Shown here piece by piece: positions 53,169 through 63,060 of a stretch of 64,000 nucleotides of DNA (its first letter is position 1; each line of letters starts with the position of its first letter). The position numbers were made by a program, and so were the translations under genes. The notes under the pieces are model-generated. The model made no database searches. It had not been told where the DNA came from and was given only the letters and a program-made list of their open reading frames with translations. Source of the DNA: Hyphomicrobiaceae bacterium (GTDB lineage: Bacteria > Pseudomonadota > Alphaproteobacteria > Rhizobiales > Hyphomicrobiaceae); contig JALHMB010000001.1 of NCBI GenBank assembly GCA_022844275.1, positions 1 to 64,000 of the forward strand, written 5' to 3'.

Positions 53169-54667
53169 CACACGAGATGATCTCCGATGAGGAACTCGAG
53201 CGCACGATCGAGGCGCACGTGCGGCCATGGCGCGACGAGACCGGAAGGCGACTCGGTGATGATCCGCGGTGGCGCAAATCGCACGACATGCACGTCGCGC
53301 TTGAAACTGCCGGATGGTTCGCCAGTCACAACTTCGGGCGGCGGCAGATCGCCAGGAAAGACTGCTGCTGAGCGCTTGCCGTCGAAAACCTCACCGCCGA
53401 TCTTCTCGCCCGCGAGCGGCGTACCGATGATGCAAGGTAGGCGCTGGCCTTCGCGCGCGACCTCGCCCTCTTTGGTCGCGCGCAACGCTGCGATAGCCAG
53501 GGCCTTGATGTCGGCGCCGGCACTCGCCGCACGCGCTTCCGCGCGCGCCGTCAGCGCACCGAGAATGGCCTCCAGGCGATCGTGATTGGCGCTGTGCAGA
53601 TGATCGGCCTTGGTCGCCGCAAAGGCAATGCGGTCAATGCGCGGCGAGAAGAGCTGGCCAAGCCAGCTCGCGCGTCCCGGGCGGAAGGCACCGAGCACCG
53701 ACGTCAATGTCGCTTCGAGATCGGCGATGCCATCCGGGCCACTGTTGAGAGCGGAGAGCACATCGACGAGCACGATCTGGCGATCGAGCCGGCTGAAGTG
53801 ATCGCGAAAAAAGGGCCTGACCACGTGCGCCTTGTAGGATTCAAAGCGCCGCTCCAGCATCTGCGCGAGACCGCTCCGCGTGCCCTGCTCACCATCTGGT
53901 GGCAGCGGGAAGAACGTCAGCAGTGGCGAGCCTTCGAGATCGCCCGGCAGGAGAAAGTGACCAGGCCCTGTGATCGAGAGCGTCGGATCGGCGGCGCGCG
54001 CAGCCATGAGATAGTCGGTGAAGAGACGAGCGCCACGGATAGCCGCCTGCTCGTCTTGCGGCGCATCGGGACCGAGGCCACGTACGAAAGAGAGAAAGCC
54101 TGCAGCGGCCGCGGTACGACGCGGCGCCGATGCGAGCGACATGGCCTCCGCCGACCACGCCGCATAGCTTTGCGCCATCATCGGCAGGTCGATGAGCCAC
54201 TCGCCGGGATAATCGACGATATCGAGATGCAGGCGGTTCGGCAGGAGCGTGCGGCGGATGGCACTCGCCGAGGCATACTCGATGGTCACGCGGAGCTGGC
54301 TGATGCGCCGCGTACTCTCGGGCCACACAGGCGGATCGCGCGAGAGGGCCGCCAGATGCTCCTCGTAGGAAAAGCGCGGCACGCTGTCGTCGGGCTGCGG
54401 TTCGAGATAGGCACGGATGAGCCGCTGCTCACTCGCAACCGAAAAGAACGGCAAGCGCCCACCGAGCGTCAGGTTGCGCACGAGCCCGGCAATGAAGACC
54501 GTCTTTCCCGAGCGCGCGAGCCCCGTCACGCCGAGCCGCACGGTCGGCGTCACGAGATCGACGAGATAGCCCGAGGCTTCGCGAAGCGCCGCGCCGGTCG
54601 CCTGGGTGACCGAGGAAAAGGGCAAGAAGCGTCCTTGTTCTGCTGCCGCATGGCCGACATGGGCCAT
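53168..54667 (-). CDS. YcjX-family GTPase-like protein
   Basis: 499 residues from the ATG at 54667; a TTG at 54700 is possible. P-loop 'GLARSGKT' at 49-56. YcjX blocks: 'TVRLGVTGLARSGKTVFIAGLVRNL', 'RLHLDIVDYPGEWLIDLPMM', 'FFPLPPDGEQGTRSGLAQMLERRFESYKAHVVRPFFRDHFSRLDRQIVLVDVLSALNSG' and 'RIAFAATKADHLHSANHDRLEAIL'. The D-x-x-G-type 'DYPGEW' and T-K-A-D motifs fit a P-loop GTPase. Its partner ycjF starts in its stop codon. Role uncertain; stress-induced pair in many proteobacteria. Confidence 0.9.
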   Translation of the reverse strand: MAHVGHAAAEQGRFLPFSSVTQATGAALREASGYLVDLVTPTVRLGVTGLARSGKTVFIAGLVRNLTLGGRLPFFSVASEQRLIRAYLEPQPDDSVPRFSYEEHLAALSRDPPVWPESTRRISQLRVTIEYASASAIRRTLLPNRLHLDIVDYPGEWLIDLPMMAQSYAAWSAEAMSLASAPRRTAAAAGFLSFVRGLGPDAPQDEQAAIRGARLFTDYLMAARAADPTLSITGPGHFLLPGDLEGSPLLTFFPLPPDGEQGTRSGLAQMLERRFESYKAHVVRPFFRDHFSRLDRQIVLVDVLSALNSGPDGIADLEATLTSVLGAFRPGRASWLGQLFSPRIDRIAFAATKADHLHSANHDRLEAILGALTARAEARAASAGADIKALAIAALRATKEGEVAREGQRLPCIIGTPLAGEKIGGEVFDGKRSAAVFPGDLPPPEVVTGEPSGSFKRDVHVVRFAPPRIITESPSGLVAPWPHVRLDRALEFLIGDHLV

Positions 54668-54746
54668 GTGCGCAGAGAATAGATCGGGGGGCGCCCACAA
54701 ACGTCAAGGGCGCGATCAGGCCGCAGCTGAGTTGCAGAGGCGTCCC

Positions 54747-55970
54747 TCAGCCGTTGCCGGCAGTTTTAGCCCTCAGGCGCGCCGCGACCTCGGCCGGCAA
54801 GCCCCGCTCGACGAGCTCGTCGAGAACCTCGCGCTGGTGCTCGCCGATGCGCGGGCCGGCATGCTTGATGCGTCCCGGCGTGCGCAGCATGCGCGGGAAT
54901 ACGTTCTGCATCTTGAGCGGTCCGAGATCAGCATCGGAGACCGTGGTGACGCTCTCGCGCGCGAGATACTGCGGATCTTCGCAGATCTGCGCAATGTCGT
55001 AGACCGGACCGATCGCAGCTTCGGCCTTCTCGAAGGCATCGAGCACTTCCGTGAGGGTGTGTTTCGCAATCCACCCACCGACGATAGCGTCCACCTCCTC
55101 GACGTGGCGCACGCGATCGGCATTCGTGCGGAAACGCGGATCATCCGCCGTCCCCGGCCCGCCCGTCAGCTCGAGCACCCGACGCGTGATGCTCGGTGCC
55201 GCTGCCGAGAGCGAGACCCAGCGCCCGTCCTTGGTCACGTAGGCATTGCGCGGGGAATTGTTCGCAGAGCGGTTACCGGAACGACTCTGGATGATCCCGA
55301 GCTGATCGTAGGTCGAAGTCTGGCCGCCGAGCAGCGAGAAGAGCGGCTCGTACAGCGAGAGATCGATGACCTGCCCCTTGCCGCTCCCCTGCACATCGCG
55401 CTCGTAGATCGCGAACATGACGGCGAATGCGCCATGATAGGCGGCGACGCCGTCAGCGAGACCAAAGGGTGGCAGCGTCGGCGGACCGCTCGCCTCACCC
55501 GTGATGTGCGCGAAGCCGGAGAAAGCCTCCGCGATCGTGCCGAAGCCCGCGCGATGACGGTAAGGCCCTGTCTGGCCGAAGCCTGTCACTCGAAGCATGA
55601 CGAGGCGCGGGTTCAGTGCCGAGAGCACGTCCCAGCCGAGCCCCCAGCGCTCGAGCGTGCCCGTGCGGAAGTTCTCGATCAGCACGTCCGCGTCCTTCAC
55701 GAGCGCTAGAAAGGCAGCCTTCCCATCGTCGTCATGAAGGTCGAGCACGATGCAGCGCTTGTTGCGCCCGGTGACCTTGAACCAGAGGCCATGCCCGTCT
55801 TTGGATTGGCCCATCTTACGCAGTGCATCGCCGTCCGGGTGTTCGATCTTGACGACGTCAGCGCCGAAATCCGCGAGTACCATGGCCGACAGCGGCCCCG
55901 CGAACACGGTCGCACAGTCGATTACCTTGAGCCCCGCGAGAGGCCCTTCACGCTCCGTGTCGTGCTTCAT
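54747..55970 (-). CDS. CaiB/BaiF-family (class III) CoA-transferase
   Basis: 407 residues from the ATG at 55970 (AAGGAAGGG upstream). Family blocks: 'GPLAGLKVIDCATVFAGPLSAMVLADFGADVVKIEHPDGDALRKMG', 'NKRCIVLDLHDDDGKAAFLALVKDADVLIENFRTGTLERWGLG', 'RVTGFGQTGPY' and the catalytic Asp173 in 'PPFGLADGVAAYHGA'. It moves CoA between carboxylic acids by a mixed-anhydride route. It overlaps the end of an EamA transporter gene by 23 bp and closes a run of three such transporters, suggesting a link between an organic acid and its transport. Acid unknown. Confidence 0.9.
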   Translation of the reverse strand: MKHDTEREGPLAGLKVIDCATVFAGPLSAMVLADFGADVVKIEHPDGDALRKMGQSKDGHGLWFKVTGRNKRCIVLDLHDDDGKAAFLALVKDADVLIENFRTGTLERWGLGWDVLSALNPRLVMLRVTGFGQTGPYRHRAGFGTIAEAFSGFAHITGEASGPPTLPPFGLADGVAAYHGAFAVMFAIYERDVQGSGKGQVIDLSLYEPLFSLLGGQTSTYDQLGIIQSRSGNRSANNSPRNAYVTKDGRWVSLSAAAPSITRRVLELTGGPGTADDPRFRTNADRVRHVEEVDAIVGGWIAKHTLTEVLDAFEKAEAAIGPVYDIAQICEDPQYLARESVTTVSDADLGPLKMQNVFPRMLRTPGRIKHAGPRIGEHQREVLDELVERGLPAEVAARLRAKTAGNG

Positions 55971-56889
55971 ATTCGCGAACCCTTCCTTGCCGTGAGCGCC
56001 AGACCTTACGCTCGCGCATAAATGTATAGAGCCCCGCCGCCACGACGACACCCGTCCCGACAAGCGCAGGAGCATCCGGCCATTCACCCCAAAGGATAAC
56101 GCCAGCGAGGATCGCCCAGACGATAACCGAGTAGCGGAAGGGCGAGACGACCGCCACTTCGCCATGCCGCATGGCGTGCACCATGAAGTAGTAGCCGCTG
56201 ATCAGGAAGACCGCAGCACCAAGCAGCAGAAGAAGCTGGCGCTGGGTTGGTATGATCCATGTCTCGACGAGCGCAAAGCCCGCTGCGGACGTAGTGACCG
56301 TCAACGCGGAGATCGTTACGAGCAGAATCGCCGGCACATGAAAGCCTATGTGCCGCGTCGAGAGATCGCGCAGCACGGAGAATGCCACGGCGGTGAGTGC
56401 GAGTAGCGACCACGCATTGAAGTCGTCGCCGCCCGGTCTGATGACGATCATTACGCCGATAAGCCCTACGAAGGCCGCAAGCCAACGCCGCCAACCTACC
56501 GGCTCGGCGAGGAAGAGTGCCGCAGCTGCCGTGATGGCGAGCGGCATCAATTGCAGGATCGCGACCGCGGTCGCGATCGGCATATGGAAGAGTGCGAACA
56601 AGAAGAAGAAGGTCGAGCCGATCTCGCCGATATTGCGCAGCGTCAGGATGCGGGCCTGCCCGCGCAGCTGTTCGCGCTTGAAGCCGCCCACCACGGCGTA
56701 CACCGCCAGCGAGACGAGGACGGCCATGACACCGCGCAGGAAGATCGCTTGGCCGCCGGGCAGACTGGCGACCGCGAGCTTCATCAGCGCATCGTTGAAC
56801 GTAAAGCTCGCCTGTCCGACGAGCATGGCAACAATGGCGCGGAAGTTCGACGTAGCGTGATCGCCATGGACATTCATCATGACTGTCAT
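55948..56889 (-). CDS. EamA-family (DMT) transporter, third of tandem three
   Basis: 313 residues, ten predicted helices in two EamA repeats: 'IVAMLVGQASFTFNDALMKLAVASLPGGQAIFLRGVMAVLVSLAVYAVV', 'GWRRWLAAFVGLIGVMIVIRPGGDDFNAWSLLALTAVAFSVLRDLSTRHI', 'FMVHAMRHGEVAVVSPFRYSVIVWAILAGVILWGEWPDAPALVGTGVVVAAGLYTF'. It starts in the stop codon of the previous EamA gene (ATGA), and its end overlaps the CoA-transferase gene. Inner membrane carrier of unknown solute. Confidence 0.88.
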   Translation of the reverse strand: MTVMMNVHGDHATSNFRAIVAMLVGQASFTFNDALMKLAVASLPGGQAIFLRGVMAVLVSLAVYAVVGGFKREQLRGQARILTLRNIGEIGSTFFFLFALFHMPIATAVAILQLMPLAITAAAALFLAEPVGWRRWLAAFVGLIGVMIVIRPGGDDFNAWSLLALTAVAFSVLRDLSTRHIGFHVPAILLVTISALTVTTSAAGFALVETWIIPTQRQLLLLLGAAVFLISGYYFMVHAMRHGEVAVVSPFRYSVIVWAILAGVILWGEWPDAPALVGTGVVVAAGLYTFMRERKVWRSRQGRVREYEARHGA

Positions 56890-57893
56890 CGTGCACCCGC
56901 CAGTCGCGCACGCATGAGACGACGCTCATGGGCGAACATGGCCAATCCCGCGGCAACCACGATGAGGATGCCAACGACGGCAAGGAGGTTCGGGACCTCG
57001 CCCCAGACAACGATGCCGACAAGGAGCGCCCAAAGCATGGTGCCATAGCGGAACGGCGCAACGGCCGAGATCTCGCCGAGACGCATGGCCTGCACCATGC
57101 AATAGAAGCCAGCGGCGACGAAGAGACCGCTCGCCGCGACGAGCAGCGTCGCTTCGAACGACGGCCACTGCCAGGGTGCGAACGGCAGCAGGGCAAAGCC
57201 GCCGACGGCGACACCCGCCGCCGACACAGTACCCACGAGCAGCGTCGGTACACTGCGATCTATCCGCGTGGTAGCGAGGTCCCTGAGCGACATGCAGAGC
57301 ATGGCGGCGACTGCGAGCAGCGACCACCACGTGAAGCCACTCGTCCCCGGCTGCAGCACGAGCAGCACGCCGACGAGACCGATGGCACCCGCCGTCCAGC
57401 GCTGCCAGCCGACGCGCTCGGCAAAAAGCGATGCCGCAACGACCGTGGTGACGAGCGGAATGAACTGCAGGATCGCGGCGGCATTTGCGAAGGGCATGCG
57501 CAGAATGGCTGCGATAAAGAAGAGTGCCGCCCCGACCTCGCCCAGCACACGAAGGCCAACGGCCGGTTTCAGGATCGAGGGATGCCAGCGCAAGGTCGAT
57601 TGCGTCCAAGCGGCAAACGCGAGCAACGCGCAGCCGAAAATGCTGCGGCCCGCCACGACCTGACCGAGAGGCAACTCGGATGAAGCCACTCTCAGGAAGG
57701 CATCCGAGCAAATGAGAAAGAAGCCCGCGCCGATGACTGCTGCGATCGCCAGCAGATTGTTGCGCGGCACCAAGTGCGCAGACGCAGGCGCGTGCAAGCT
57801 CTGCTGGTGCGGACCGCTCGCCACCTCAGGACCTCCCATGCCGGCCGAGGCCGACTTTTCGTAGCTCCGGCTCGCGCTCGTCCGGAGTCTCAT
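56886..57893 (-). CDS. EamA-family (DMT) transporter, second of tandem three
   Basis: 335 residues. About 45 polar residues precede the first helix ('LLAIAAVIGAGFFLICSDAFLRVASSELPLGQVVAGRSIFGCALLAFAAW'), so a later start (57839) is possible. It shares with its neighbours 'GE.GAALFFIAAILRMPFANAAAILQFIPLVTTVVAASLFAERVGWQRWTAG.IGLVGVLLVL.PG', 'SLRDLATTRI' and 'VQAMRLGEISAVAPFRYGTMLWALLVGIVVWGE'. Close spacing to both neighbours suggests one transcript. Confidence 0.86.
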   Translation of the reverse strand: MRLRTSASRSYEKSASAGMGGPEVASGPHQQSLHAPASAHLVPRNNLLAIAAVIGAGFFLICSDAFLRVASSELPLGQVVAGRSIFGCALLAFAAWTQSTLRWHPSILKPAVGLRVLGEVGAALFFIAAILRMPFANAAAILQFIPLVTTVVAASLFAERVGWQRWTAGAIGLVGVLLVLQPGTSGFTWWSLLAVAAMLCMSLRDLATTRIDRSVPTLLVGTVSAAGVAVGGFALLPFAPWQWPSFEATLLVAASGLFVAAGFYCMVQAMRLGEISAVAPFRYGTMLWALLVGIVVWGEVPNLLAVVGILIVVAAGLAMFAHERRLMRARLAGAR

Positions 57894-57912
57894 GCTATTC
57901 GCTCAGTCAGGA

Positions 57913-58842
57913 TTATCGTGCCGCCAACCGGCGCAGTTTCTGCTCCCGATAGAAGGTGTAGAGACCAGCCAAGACGACGATCGCAATCCCGAGCATGGTC
58001 AGCGCATCGGGAAACGTCCCGAACACGACCACGCCGGAGAGGATCGAGAACAGGATGATCGTATAGCGGAAAGGCACGACCGCTGACACCTCACCCGTAC
58101 GCATGCCTATGATGACGCCAAGCTGGCCGAGGAGGCTGAACATGCCCGCGCCCATCAGCTTCAGCATGGTGAGCTGGTCGGGCCACTGCCAGTTCGAGAA
58201 CGGTGCCACGGCAAGAGCCGCCAGCGTGACCCCGCCAGCCGAAAACGTCATGATCAGACTGACAGGTACGCGACGGCTTATGCCGCGGGTCGAGAGATCC
58301 CGAACCGTCGTGCATAACACCGAAGCAATACCCGCAAGCGCCCACCAGTTGAACGTGGACCCGCCGGGGCGAACGATAATCAGCACGCCAAGAAGGCCGA
58401 CCGCCGTCGCCGTCCAGCGCCGCCAGCCGACGCGCTCGGCGAGGAAGATGGCGGATGCCGCCGTCAGCATCATGGGGCTGAGCTGGCCGATCGCGGTGAG
58501 GTCGGCATAGGGCATGCGGGCAAGTGCACTCTGGAAGAACCAGCCACCGCCGACGTCCCCCAAGACCCGCCCAGCCATGGTGCGCTCGAAGGCATGACGA
58601 AGCTCGCGAAGCGCGCCGAGGTAAAATGCGACGCCAAGCGAGACCACGAAGATCAAGCCACCGCGTATGAAAAGAAGCTGGCTGGTCGGCAGGCTCAGCG
58701 AGGCGAGCTTCATCAGCGTATCGCCGCAGGCGAACGAGCACATGGCGAGCGAGACCGCCACGATGGCCCGGACGTTGCCTGCTGCTGCGCTTCCGCCGTC
58801 GTCGGCTGCCGGACGCGTTCCGCGCCCTTCCGGCTCGCTCAC
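57913..58842 (-). CDS. EamA-family (DMT) transporter, first of tandem three
   Basis: 309 residues with a short acidic N-terminus and ten helices. Same core as the next two genes: 'FACGDTLMKLASLSLPTSQLLFIRGGLIFVVSLGVAF', 'ALARMPYADLTAIGQLSPMMLTAASAIFLAERVGWRRWTATAVGLLGVLIIVRPGGSTFNWWALAGIASVLCTTVRDLSTRGI' and 'GMRTGEVSAVVPFRYTIILFSILSGVVVFGTFPDALTMLGIAIVVLAGLYTFYRE'. It begins the run; the promoter would lie in the 104 bp before it. Substrate unknown. Confidence 0.88.
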   Translation of the reverse strand: MSEPEGRGTRPAADDGGSAAAGNVRAIVAVSLAMCSFACGDTLMKLASLSLPTSQLLFIRGGLIFVVSLGVAFYLGALRELRHAFERTMAGRVLGDVGGGWFFQSALARMPYADLTAIGQLSPMMLTAASAIFLAERVGWRRWTATAVGLLGVLIIVRPGGSTFNWWALAGIASVLCTTVRDLSTRGISRRVPVSLIMTFSAGGVTLAALAVAPFSNWQWPDQLTMLKLMGAGMFSLLGQLGVIIGMRTGEVSAVVPFRYTIILFSILSGVVVFGTFPDALTMLGIAIVVLAGLYTFYREQKLRRLAAR

Positions 58843-58946
58843 CCCGGCCTCCCCAGCCGATCATTCCCTCCCGCCCCTTCTGGCAGGGCTGGGGAGACAT
58901 GTTTGTTGCTTGTCGGGCTACTGGTACGCCGCCCTATTGAGACGTC

Positions 58947-59975
58947 TTAACCCCCGGTCACGCTCATGTGCCGCTGAACGGCCGGTCGCTTGCTGCGGCG
59001 ATCGATCACGAAGTCGTGACCTTTGGGCTTGCGCGAGATGGCCTCGTCGATTGCCGCGTGAAGAAGGGCATTGTCCGCCGAAGCCCGGAGTGGCGCTCTC
59101 AGGTCCGCCGCATCTTCTTGGCCGAGGCACATATAGAGCGTGCCCGTGCAAGTAAGGCGTACGCGATTACAGCTCTCGCAGAAGTTGTGAGTCATAGGCG
59201 TGATGAAGCCGAGCCGACCGCCTGTCTCCCCGACCTCGACGTAGCGGGCAGGTCCGCCCGTGCGATAGGGAATGTCGCTAAGCGTAAAGGCATCCATCAG
59301 CCGGGCGCGCACGATCGAGAGCGGCAGGTACTGGTCGGTGCGATCGCCATCGATGTCCCCGAGAGGCATGGTTTCGATCAGGGTCAGATCGGCGCCGCGG
59401 CCATGGGCGAAGCGGACGAGATCGGCGATCTCGTGCTCGTTGACGCCCTTCAGCGCCACCGCGTTGATCTTGACCTGGAGCCCCGCTTTCTCGGCCGCCT
59501 CGATACCCTGCATGACGCCGGCGAAATCTCCCCAGCGCGTTATGCGCCGAAAGGTCTCGGGATCGAGCGTATCGAGCGAGACATTGATCCGGCGGACACC
59601 GCAGTCGGCCAATGCCTGGGCGTATTTTGGAAGCTGGCTGCCGTTGGTGGTGAGCGTCAGTTCCTCGAGCGCACCGGTCTTGAGATGGCGCGACAACGCT
59701 TCGAAAAGCCAAAGGATATTCTTGCGGACGAGTGGCTCACCCCCGGTGATCCGGAGCTTCCGGACGCCACGGTCGACAAAGGCCGAGCAAAGGCGGTCGA
59801 GCTCTTCGAGCGTCAGCAGATCCCGCTTCGGCAGGAACGTCATGTGCTCGGACATACAGTAAACACAGCGGAAGTCGCAACGATCCGTCACTGACACGCG
59901 CAGGTAGCTGACATGGCGCCCGAACGGGTCGATCAGGTCGCCACCCTCGGCTCCCTTCGCTGGATCAATCGCCAT
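58947..59975 (-). CDS. moaA: GTP 3',8-cyclase (molybdopterin synthesis)
   Basis: 342 residues from the ATG at 59975. Radical-SAM motif with Cys33, Cys37 and Cys40 ('[19 protein letters not shown]'). The second cluster is in '[30 protein letters not shown]'. The protein ends in the conserved Gly-Gly ('HMSVTGG'). Together with MoaC it turns GTP into cyclic pyranopterin monophosphate. No other moa or mog gene is next to it. It is divergent from the histidine kinase gene. Confidence 0.97.
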   Translation of the reverse strand: MAIDPAKGAEGGDLIDPFGRHVSYLRVSVTDRCDFRCVYCMSEHMTFLPKRDLLTLEELDRLCSAFVDRGVRKLRITGGEPLVRKNILWLFEALSRHLKTGALEELTLTTNGSQLPKYAQALADCGVRRINVSLDTLDPETFRRITRWGDFAGVMQGIEAAEKAGLQVKINAVALKGVNEHEIADLVRFAHGRGADLTLIETMPLGDIDGDRTDQYLPLSIVRARLMDAFTLSDIPYRTGGPARYVEVGETGGRLGFITPMTHNFCESCNRVRLTCTGTLYMCLGQEDAADLRAPLRASADNALLHAAIDEAISRKPKGHDFVIDRRSKRPAVQRHMSVTGG

Positions 59976-60204
59976 TGCCGCTCCTGGCCTGCTTCCCGCA
60001 GGCTTATAGGTTGTAAGAGCGCACCGTAAACCAGAACGCGCCCAATCTGCCTGTTTCCATAGCACATATAGTGCCCCCGCACGAGGTATGCACCGTGCAG
60101 CACCGCATAGCTTCGCCGTAGACGGATCGTCGCTAATTAACCGATGCTTATGCTCTCAGTCCTATTCTCGACGCATTCATTCATGCTTCAGGGGTACGTC
60201 CGCG

Positions 60205-61053
60205 ATGCTGAACGCGGTTATTGGAGTGGGCCAGGGCAGTTCCCTGATGGGCAGTTACGCCATCAGCCTCAGTGAGGCGGTGCTGCGTCAGCGAACCCGT
60301 GAGGCTGAGCGCTCGGCCAAGTTCGAAGCGCAGCTCGCCAACAAGATCAAGTCCGAGTTCATTGCGAACATGAGCCATGAGCTGCGTACGCCGCTCAACT
60401 CCGTGCTCGGCTTCTCCAAGCTCCTGACCGAGCACGAGCACCGCAAGCTCTCCGACGAGGACGTCGTCGAGTACGCACGTCTCGTCCAGGATGCAGCCAC
60501 CCATCTGCTCACGGTCATCAACAACATCCTCGACATCTCGAAGCTGCATAGCGGCAGCTTCATGCTCGATCCCGCAGACGTCCAGGTCGCCGATGCCCTC
60601 GAGGACACGCTCGCGAGCCTCGACAAGTCGATCAAGGACCACGGGCTCAATCTCGCGTGCCGGATCGCCACGGACCTGCCGATCATCCAGGGCGACGAGC
60701 AGAAGCTGCGCCAGACTTTCGGCAACCTGCTCGGCAACGCGATCAAGTTCACGCCGCCCGGCGGTTCGATCGAGGTTGTAGCCGCCAATGCGCCGAACAG
60801 TGACATCGTCGTCAGCATCCACGACACCGGCGTCGGCATGAGCGAGGAGGAAATCCGTGTCGCTCTCGCCCCCTTCGGCCAGGCCGATGCCAGCCGGACG
60901 CGCTGGCGCGAAGGCTCCGGCCTCGGGTTGCCCATCGCCAAGGCGCTTGTCGACCTCCACGGCGGCACGATCGAGATCCGCAGTGCAAAGGGACAAGGAA
61001 CTGAGGTGAAGGTCAGCCTGCCGACCAAACCGCTCGTACTCGACCGCGACTGA
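60205..61053 (+). CDS. Short sensor histidine kinase without sensor domain
   Basis: 282 residues from the ATG at 60205. There is no transmembrane segment or PAS domain. A 48-residue helical N-terminus ('[31 protein letters not shown]') runs into the HisKA domain, with phospho-acceptor His58 in '[23 protein letters not shown]'. Then the ATPase domain: N box around Asn178 ('[22 protein letters not shown]'), G1 'HDTGVGM' and G2 '[20 protein letters not shown]'. It is complete for autophosphorylation and probably cytoplasmic. No response regulator is in the window. A HerA-like ATPase gene follows 63 bp later. Confidence 0.92.
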   Translation: MLNAVIGVGQGSSLMGSYAISLSEAVLRQRTREAERSAKFEAQLANKIKSEFIANMSHELRTPLNSVLGFSKLLTEHEHRKLSDEDVVEYARLVQDAATHLLTVINNILDISKLHSGSFMLDPADVQVADALEDTLASLDKSIKDHGLNLACRIATDLPIIQGDEQKLRQTFGNLLGNAIKFTPPGGSIEVVAANAPNSDIVVSIHDTGVGMSEEEIRVALAPFGQADASRTRWREGSGLGLPIAKALVDLHGGTIEIRSAKGQGTEVKVSLPTKPLVLDRD

Positions 61054-61116
61054 CGTCGCCGACACGACCGCAATACGACCGCACCGATCACAAGCGCACC
61101 AGCCGAGGCAAAATAG

Positions 61117-63060
61117 ATGGCCCTGATGTCCCAGATCACAGAGCAGATGGCGCCGACCGCGGACGCCTCGATCGGCCGGATCGTATCGGTTACCGGCGCC
61201 AAGGCGATTGTCCTGCTCGATAGCGACGGACGCATGCGCGATTCGGCGACGCGCCCGGACATGGGCACGCTGCTCGCCATCGAGACGGCGGAGACCATCG
61301 TGCTCGCGATCGTCTCGGCTCTCAGCGTACCGGTGCCGGCGCAGCGGGAGGGCGAGAACGAAATCCGCATCGCAGAGCTCGGCCTCGTCGGTGAGCTCCG
61401 GCGCGGCAACGATGGCACGCCCGGCAACTTCAATCGCGGCGTGAGCATGTATCCGGGCCTCGGCGACCGCGTCCGTGTTGCCTCGAAGATGGAGCTTCAC
61501 CAGGCCTTCTGCGGCGATATCGACCGCTCGGTGCGCGTCGGCTGTCTGCGCCAGGACAACTCCATTCCGGCCATGGTGCGCGTCGACGATCTGCTCGGCA
61601 AACACTTCGCCGTGCTCGGCACGACCGGCACCGGCAAATCCTGCACGACCGCGCTCATCCTGCGCTCCATCCTCGAGAAGAACCCGCAGGCCCACATCGT
61701 GCTGCTCGATCCGCACAACGAGTACGCACCAGCATTCCCCGAGTGGGGCGAGGTGATCTCGCCACGCAACATGCAGCTTCCCTTCTGGCTGCTCACGTTC
61801 GAGGAGCTCATCGAGGTTCTGATCGGCGATCCCTCCGAGAGGAAGCACGAGGTCGAAATCCTTCAGGAGCTCATTCCGGTCGCCAAGAGCCGCTATAACT
61901 CAGGACGCAGCAAGGAAGGCCAGAGCGCGCGGACACGCCTCGATGCCGGCCGCTTCACCATCGACACGCCCGTCCCCTACCGCCTCTCGGACCTCACCTC
62001 GCTCCTCGACGAGCGCATGGGCAAGCTCGAGAACAAGCGCGACATCGCCCCCTACCGCAATCTCAAGACACGCATCGAGACGCTCTCGCTCGATCCACGC
62101 TATTCTTTCATGTTCGGCTCACTCACCGTCTATGACGGCATGGCACAGATCCTCGGGCGCATCTTCCGCGTGCCCGTCGAGAGCAAACCGATCACCATCC
62201 TCGAACTGACCGGCCTGCCGACCGAGATCGTCAACGTGGTCGTCTCGGTGCTGTGCCGCATGACCTTCGACTTCGCGCTCTGGGGCGAGGGCAAGGTGCC
62301 GGTGACCATCGTGTGCGAAGAGGCACATCGGTACGTGCCGGCCAATCCCGCGCTCGGATTCGAGCCTTGCAAGCGCGCCATTGCCAAGATCGCCAAGGAA
62401 GGCCGCAAGTATGGCGCCTCCCTTTGCATCGTCACCCAGCGCCCGGCTGAGATCGATCCGACGATCCTCTCCCAGTGCAACACCGTCTTCGCGCTGCGCA
62501 TGTCGAATGACCGCGACCAGGAGATCGTGAAATCGGCCATCTCGGACACGGGCTCCGGCCTGCTTGACTTCCTTTCCGCGCTCGGTCAGCGCGAGGCCAT
62601 TGCCTTCGGCGACGGCGTGACGCTGCCGGTCCGCATCCGCTTCGACGACCTGCCGAAGCACGCCATGCCGCGCAGCTCATCGGCCATGTTCACCACCATG
62701 TGGCAGCAGGCGAGCACCGACACCGGCTTCCTCGAGCAGATCGTGGAAAAGTGGCGCCTCTCGGTCAGCGGCTCGGCAGCGACCGAGACCAGCCAGACAG
62801 CGCTCTTCGCCGACGCCATGGGCCTGACCGGCACACCTGAGGTCGCGGCCCCGGCGCGCAGCCCCGCTCCAGCAGCACCCGTGGAACCACGCCGCTATGC
62901 GTCGGCGCCTTCCGCGCCGGACAGCGCCAGCCAGCGCCCGCGCCTCGCCGAGCCCGCCGTCCATGGAAACATGGCACCTGCGGCGGCGCCGGCATCCTCG
63001 GCCCAGGGCTCCAATGCACTCAGGAACCTGCGCGACCGGCTCAATCGCAACGGACGTTGA
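61117..63060 (+). CDS. HerA-like ATPase (DUF87, HAS-barrel)
   Basis: 647 residues. The N-terminal about 150 form a HAS-barrel-like beta domain ('IGRIVSVTGAKAIVLLDSD..MGTLLAIETAETIVLAIVSALS', 'VGCLRQDNSIPAMVRVDDLLGKHFAVLG'). Walker A is GTTGTGKS at 168-175, 'HIVLLDPHNEYAPAFPEWGEVI' follows, Walker B is 'VPVTIVCEEAHRYVP', and sensor-like 'LCIVTQRPAEIDPTILSQCNTVFALRMSNDRDQEIVKSAI'. The last about 90 residues are a Pro/Ala-rich disordered tail ending in a basic 'LRNLRDRLNRNGR'. HerA proteins are hexameric DNA translocases, often paired with NurA or a toxin nuclease; none is seen here. Its neighbour is a histidine kinase. Confidence 0.9.
   Translation: MALMSQITEQMAPTADASIGRIVSVTGAKAIVLLDSDGRMRDSATRPDMGTLLAIETAETIVLAIVSALSVPVPAQREGENEIRIAELGLVGELRRGNDGTPGNFNRGVSMYPGLGDRVRVASKMELHQAFCGDIDRSVRVGCLRQDNSIPAMVRVDDLLGKHFAVLGTTGTGKSCTTALILRSILEKNPQAHIVLLDPHNEYAPAFPEWGEVISPRNMQLPFWLLTFEELIEVLIGDPSERKHEVEILQELIPVAKSRYNSGRSKEGQSARTRLDAGRFTIDTPVPYRLSDLTSLLDERMGKLENKRDIAPYRNLKTRIETLSLDPRYSFMFGSLTVYDGMAQILGRIFRVPVESKPITILELTGLPTEIVNVVVSVLCRMTFDFALWGEGKVPVTIVCEEAHRYVPANPALGFEPCKRAIAKIAKEGRKYGASLCIVTQRPAEIDPTILSQCNTVFALRMSNDRDQEIVKSAISDTGSGLLDFLSALGQREAIAFGDGVTLPVRIRFDDLPKHAMPRSSSAMFTTMWQQASTDTGFLEQIVEKWRLSVSGSAATETSQTALFADAMGLTGTPEVAAPARSPAPAAPVEPRRYASAPSAPDSASQRPRLAEPAVHGNMAPAAAPASSAQGSNALRNLRDRLNRNGR

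Noticed and set aside
60181-61848. Antisense open frame of 555 residues across the histidine kinase and HerA genes
   Set aside because: Overlaps two well-supported genes and has a repetitive acidic/basic composition typical of antisense frames.
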